Assembly (NCBI GenBank): GCA_002687745.1
Contig: NZBE01000037.1
Coordinates: forward strand, 1 to 39,654
Source: Acidimicrobiaceae bacterium
GTDB taxonomy: Bacteria; Actinomycetota; Acidimicrobiia; Acidimicrobiales; MedAcidi-G1
Direction: 5' to 3'
Length of the DNA: 39,654 bases
A program made the translations under genes and the position numbers. The notes beneath the pieces were generated by a model. That model was not told where the DNA came from, ran no database searches, and saw only the letters and a program-made list of their open reading frames with translations. Shown piece by piece: positions 39,640 to 39,654 of the stretch (its first letter is position 1; each line of letters begins with the position of its first letter).

Positions 39640-39654
39640 CTCTGCGGCAGTGGA

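Noticed and set aside
1-39654. CRISPR array, tRNA, rRNA, insertion sequences, toxin-antitoxin or defence genes
   Set aside because: Reading both strands I found no direct repeats with unique spacers, no cloverleaf-like sequence, no transposase and no restriction or defence family motifs.

Overview
The window is about 40 kb of dense, GC-rich chromosomal DNA. I infer a free-living high-GC actinobacterium, most likely an uncultured or marine Acidimicrobiia-type lineage. The evidence is the set of actinobacterial marker families: an F420-type luciferase-like oxidoreductase, DUF3107, a PdtaS-like kinase, the SCO1664 / DUF3090 / MSMEG_4193-type trio, a hibernation factor with a doubled C-terminal domain, and Thr/Pro/Ala-rich linkers on secreted proteins. 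GTG and TTG starts are frequent, and many genes have an actinobacterial -10 hexamer (TANNNT) only 6-9 nt before the start codon, which suggests leaderless mRNAs. I saw no tRNA, rRNA, insertion sequence, phage gene or CRISPR array. No gap between genes exceeds 300 bases.

Layout. 1-690: C-terminal part of a secreted YceI-like protein with a 39-bp tandem repeat linker. 802-3088: small unknown protein, CBS-pair protein, PlsC-like acyltransferase and EamA transporter. 3108-5319: glutamine amidotransferase, RarD-like transporter and flavodoxin-like protein. 5366-9706 (minus strand): FabH, an ABC-F ATPase, SurE and a GGCT-fold protein. 9833-13635 (plus): CysQ-like phosphatase, then a cobalamin riboswitch controlling btuF-btuC-btuD. 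13663-22704: mixed single genes, comprising a ribosome hibernation factor, FAH-family hydrolase, class I fumarase, LLM oxidoreductase, histidine phosphatase, Fur-type regulator, Nudix hydrolase, TetR regulator, glycosyltransferase and a septum-formation-type lipoprotein.

22752-29399 is the most distinctive block: a complete, tightly overlapping cytochrome c maturation (System I) operon, ccmA-B-C-D-E-F-G-H, with CcmH fused to a TPR module. System I is not the usual system in Actinobacteria. It exports haem (CcmABCD), carries it on CcmE, ligates it through CcmF and keeps apocytochrome thiols reduced through CcmG and CcmH.

29424-33726: a SufR-like Fe-S-type repressor divergent from an Mrp-type ATPase, then DUF3107, an orphan PdtaS-type histidine kinase and a glycerophosphodiester phosphodiesterase. 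33739-36599: lipid-kinase-family protein, then the electron transfer flavoprotein pair etfB-etfA. 36607-39625 (minus): a phosphoglycerate-mutase-like protein, DUF3090, an SCO1664-type kinase-fold protein and an unrecognised 346-residue protein, probably one functional unit.

I found no clearly new defence or mobile system. The best leads are the actinobacterial System I operon, the widespread leaderless promoter architecture, the SufR-like/Mrp pair whose Mrp lacks both the MIP18 domain and the CxxC cluster ligands, the fourth member of the DUF3090 cluster, and a strong unexplained hairpin upstream of the FAH gene.
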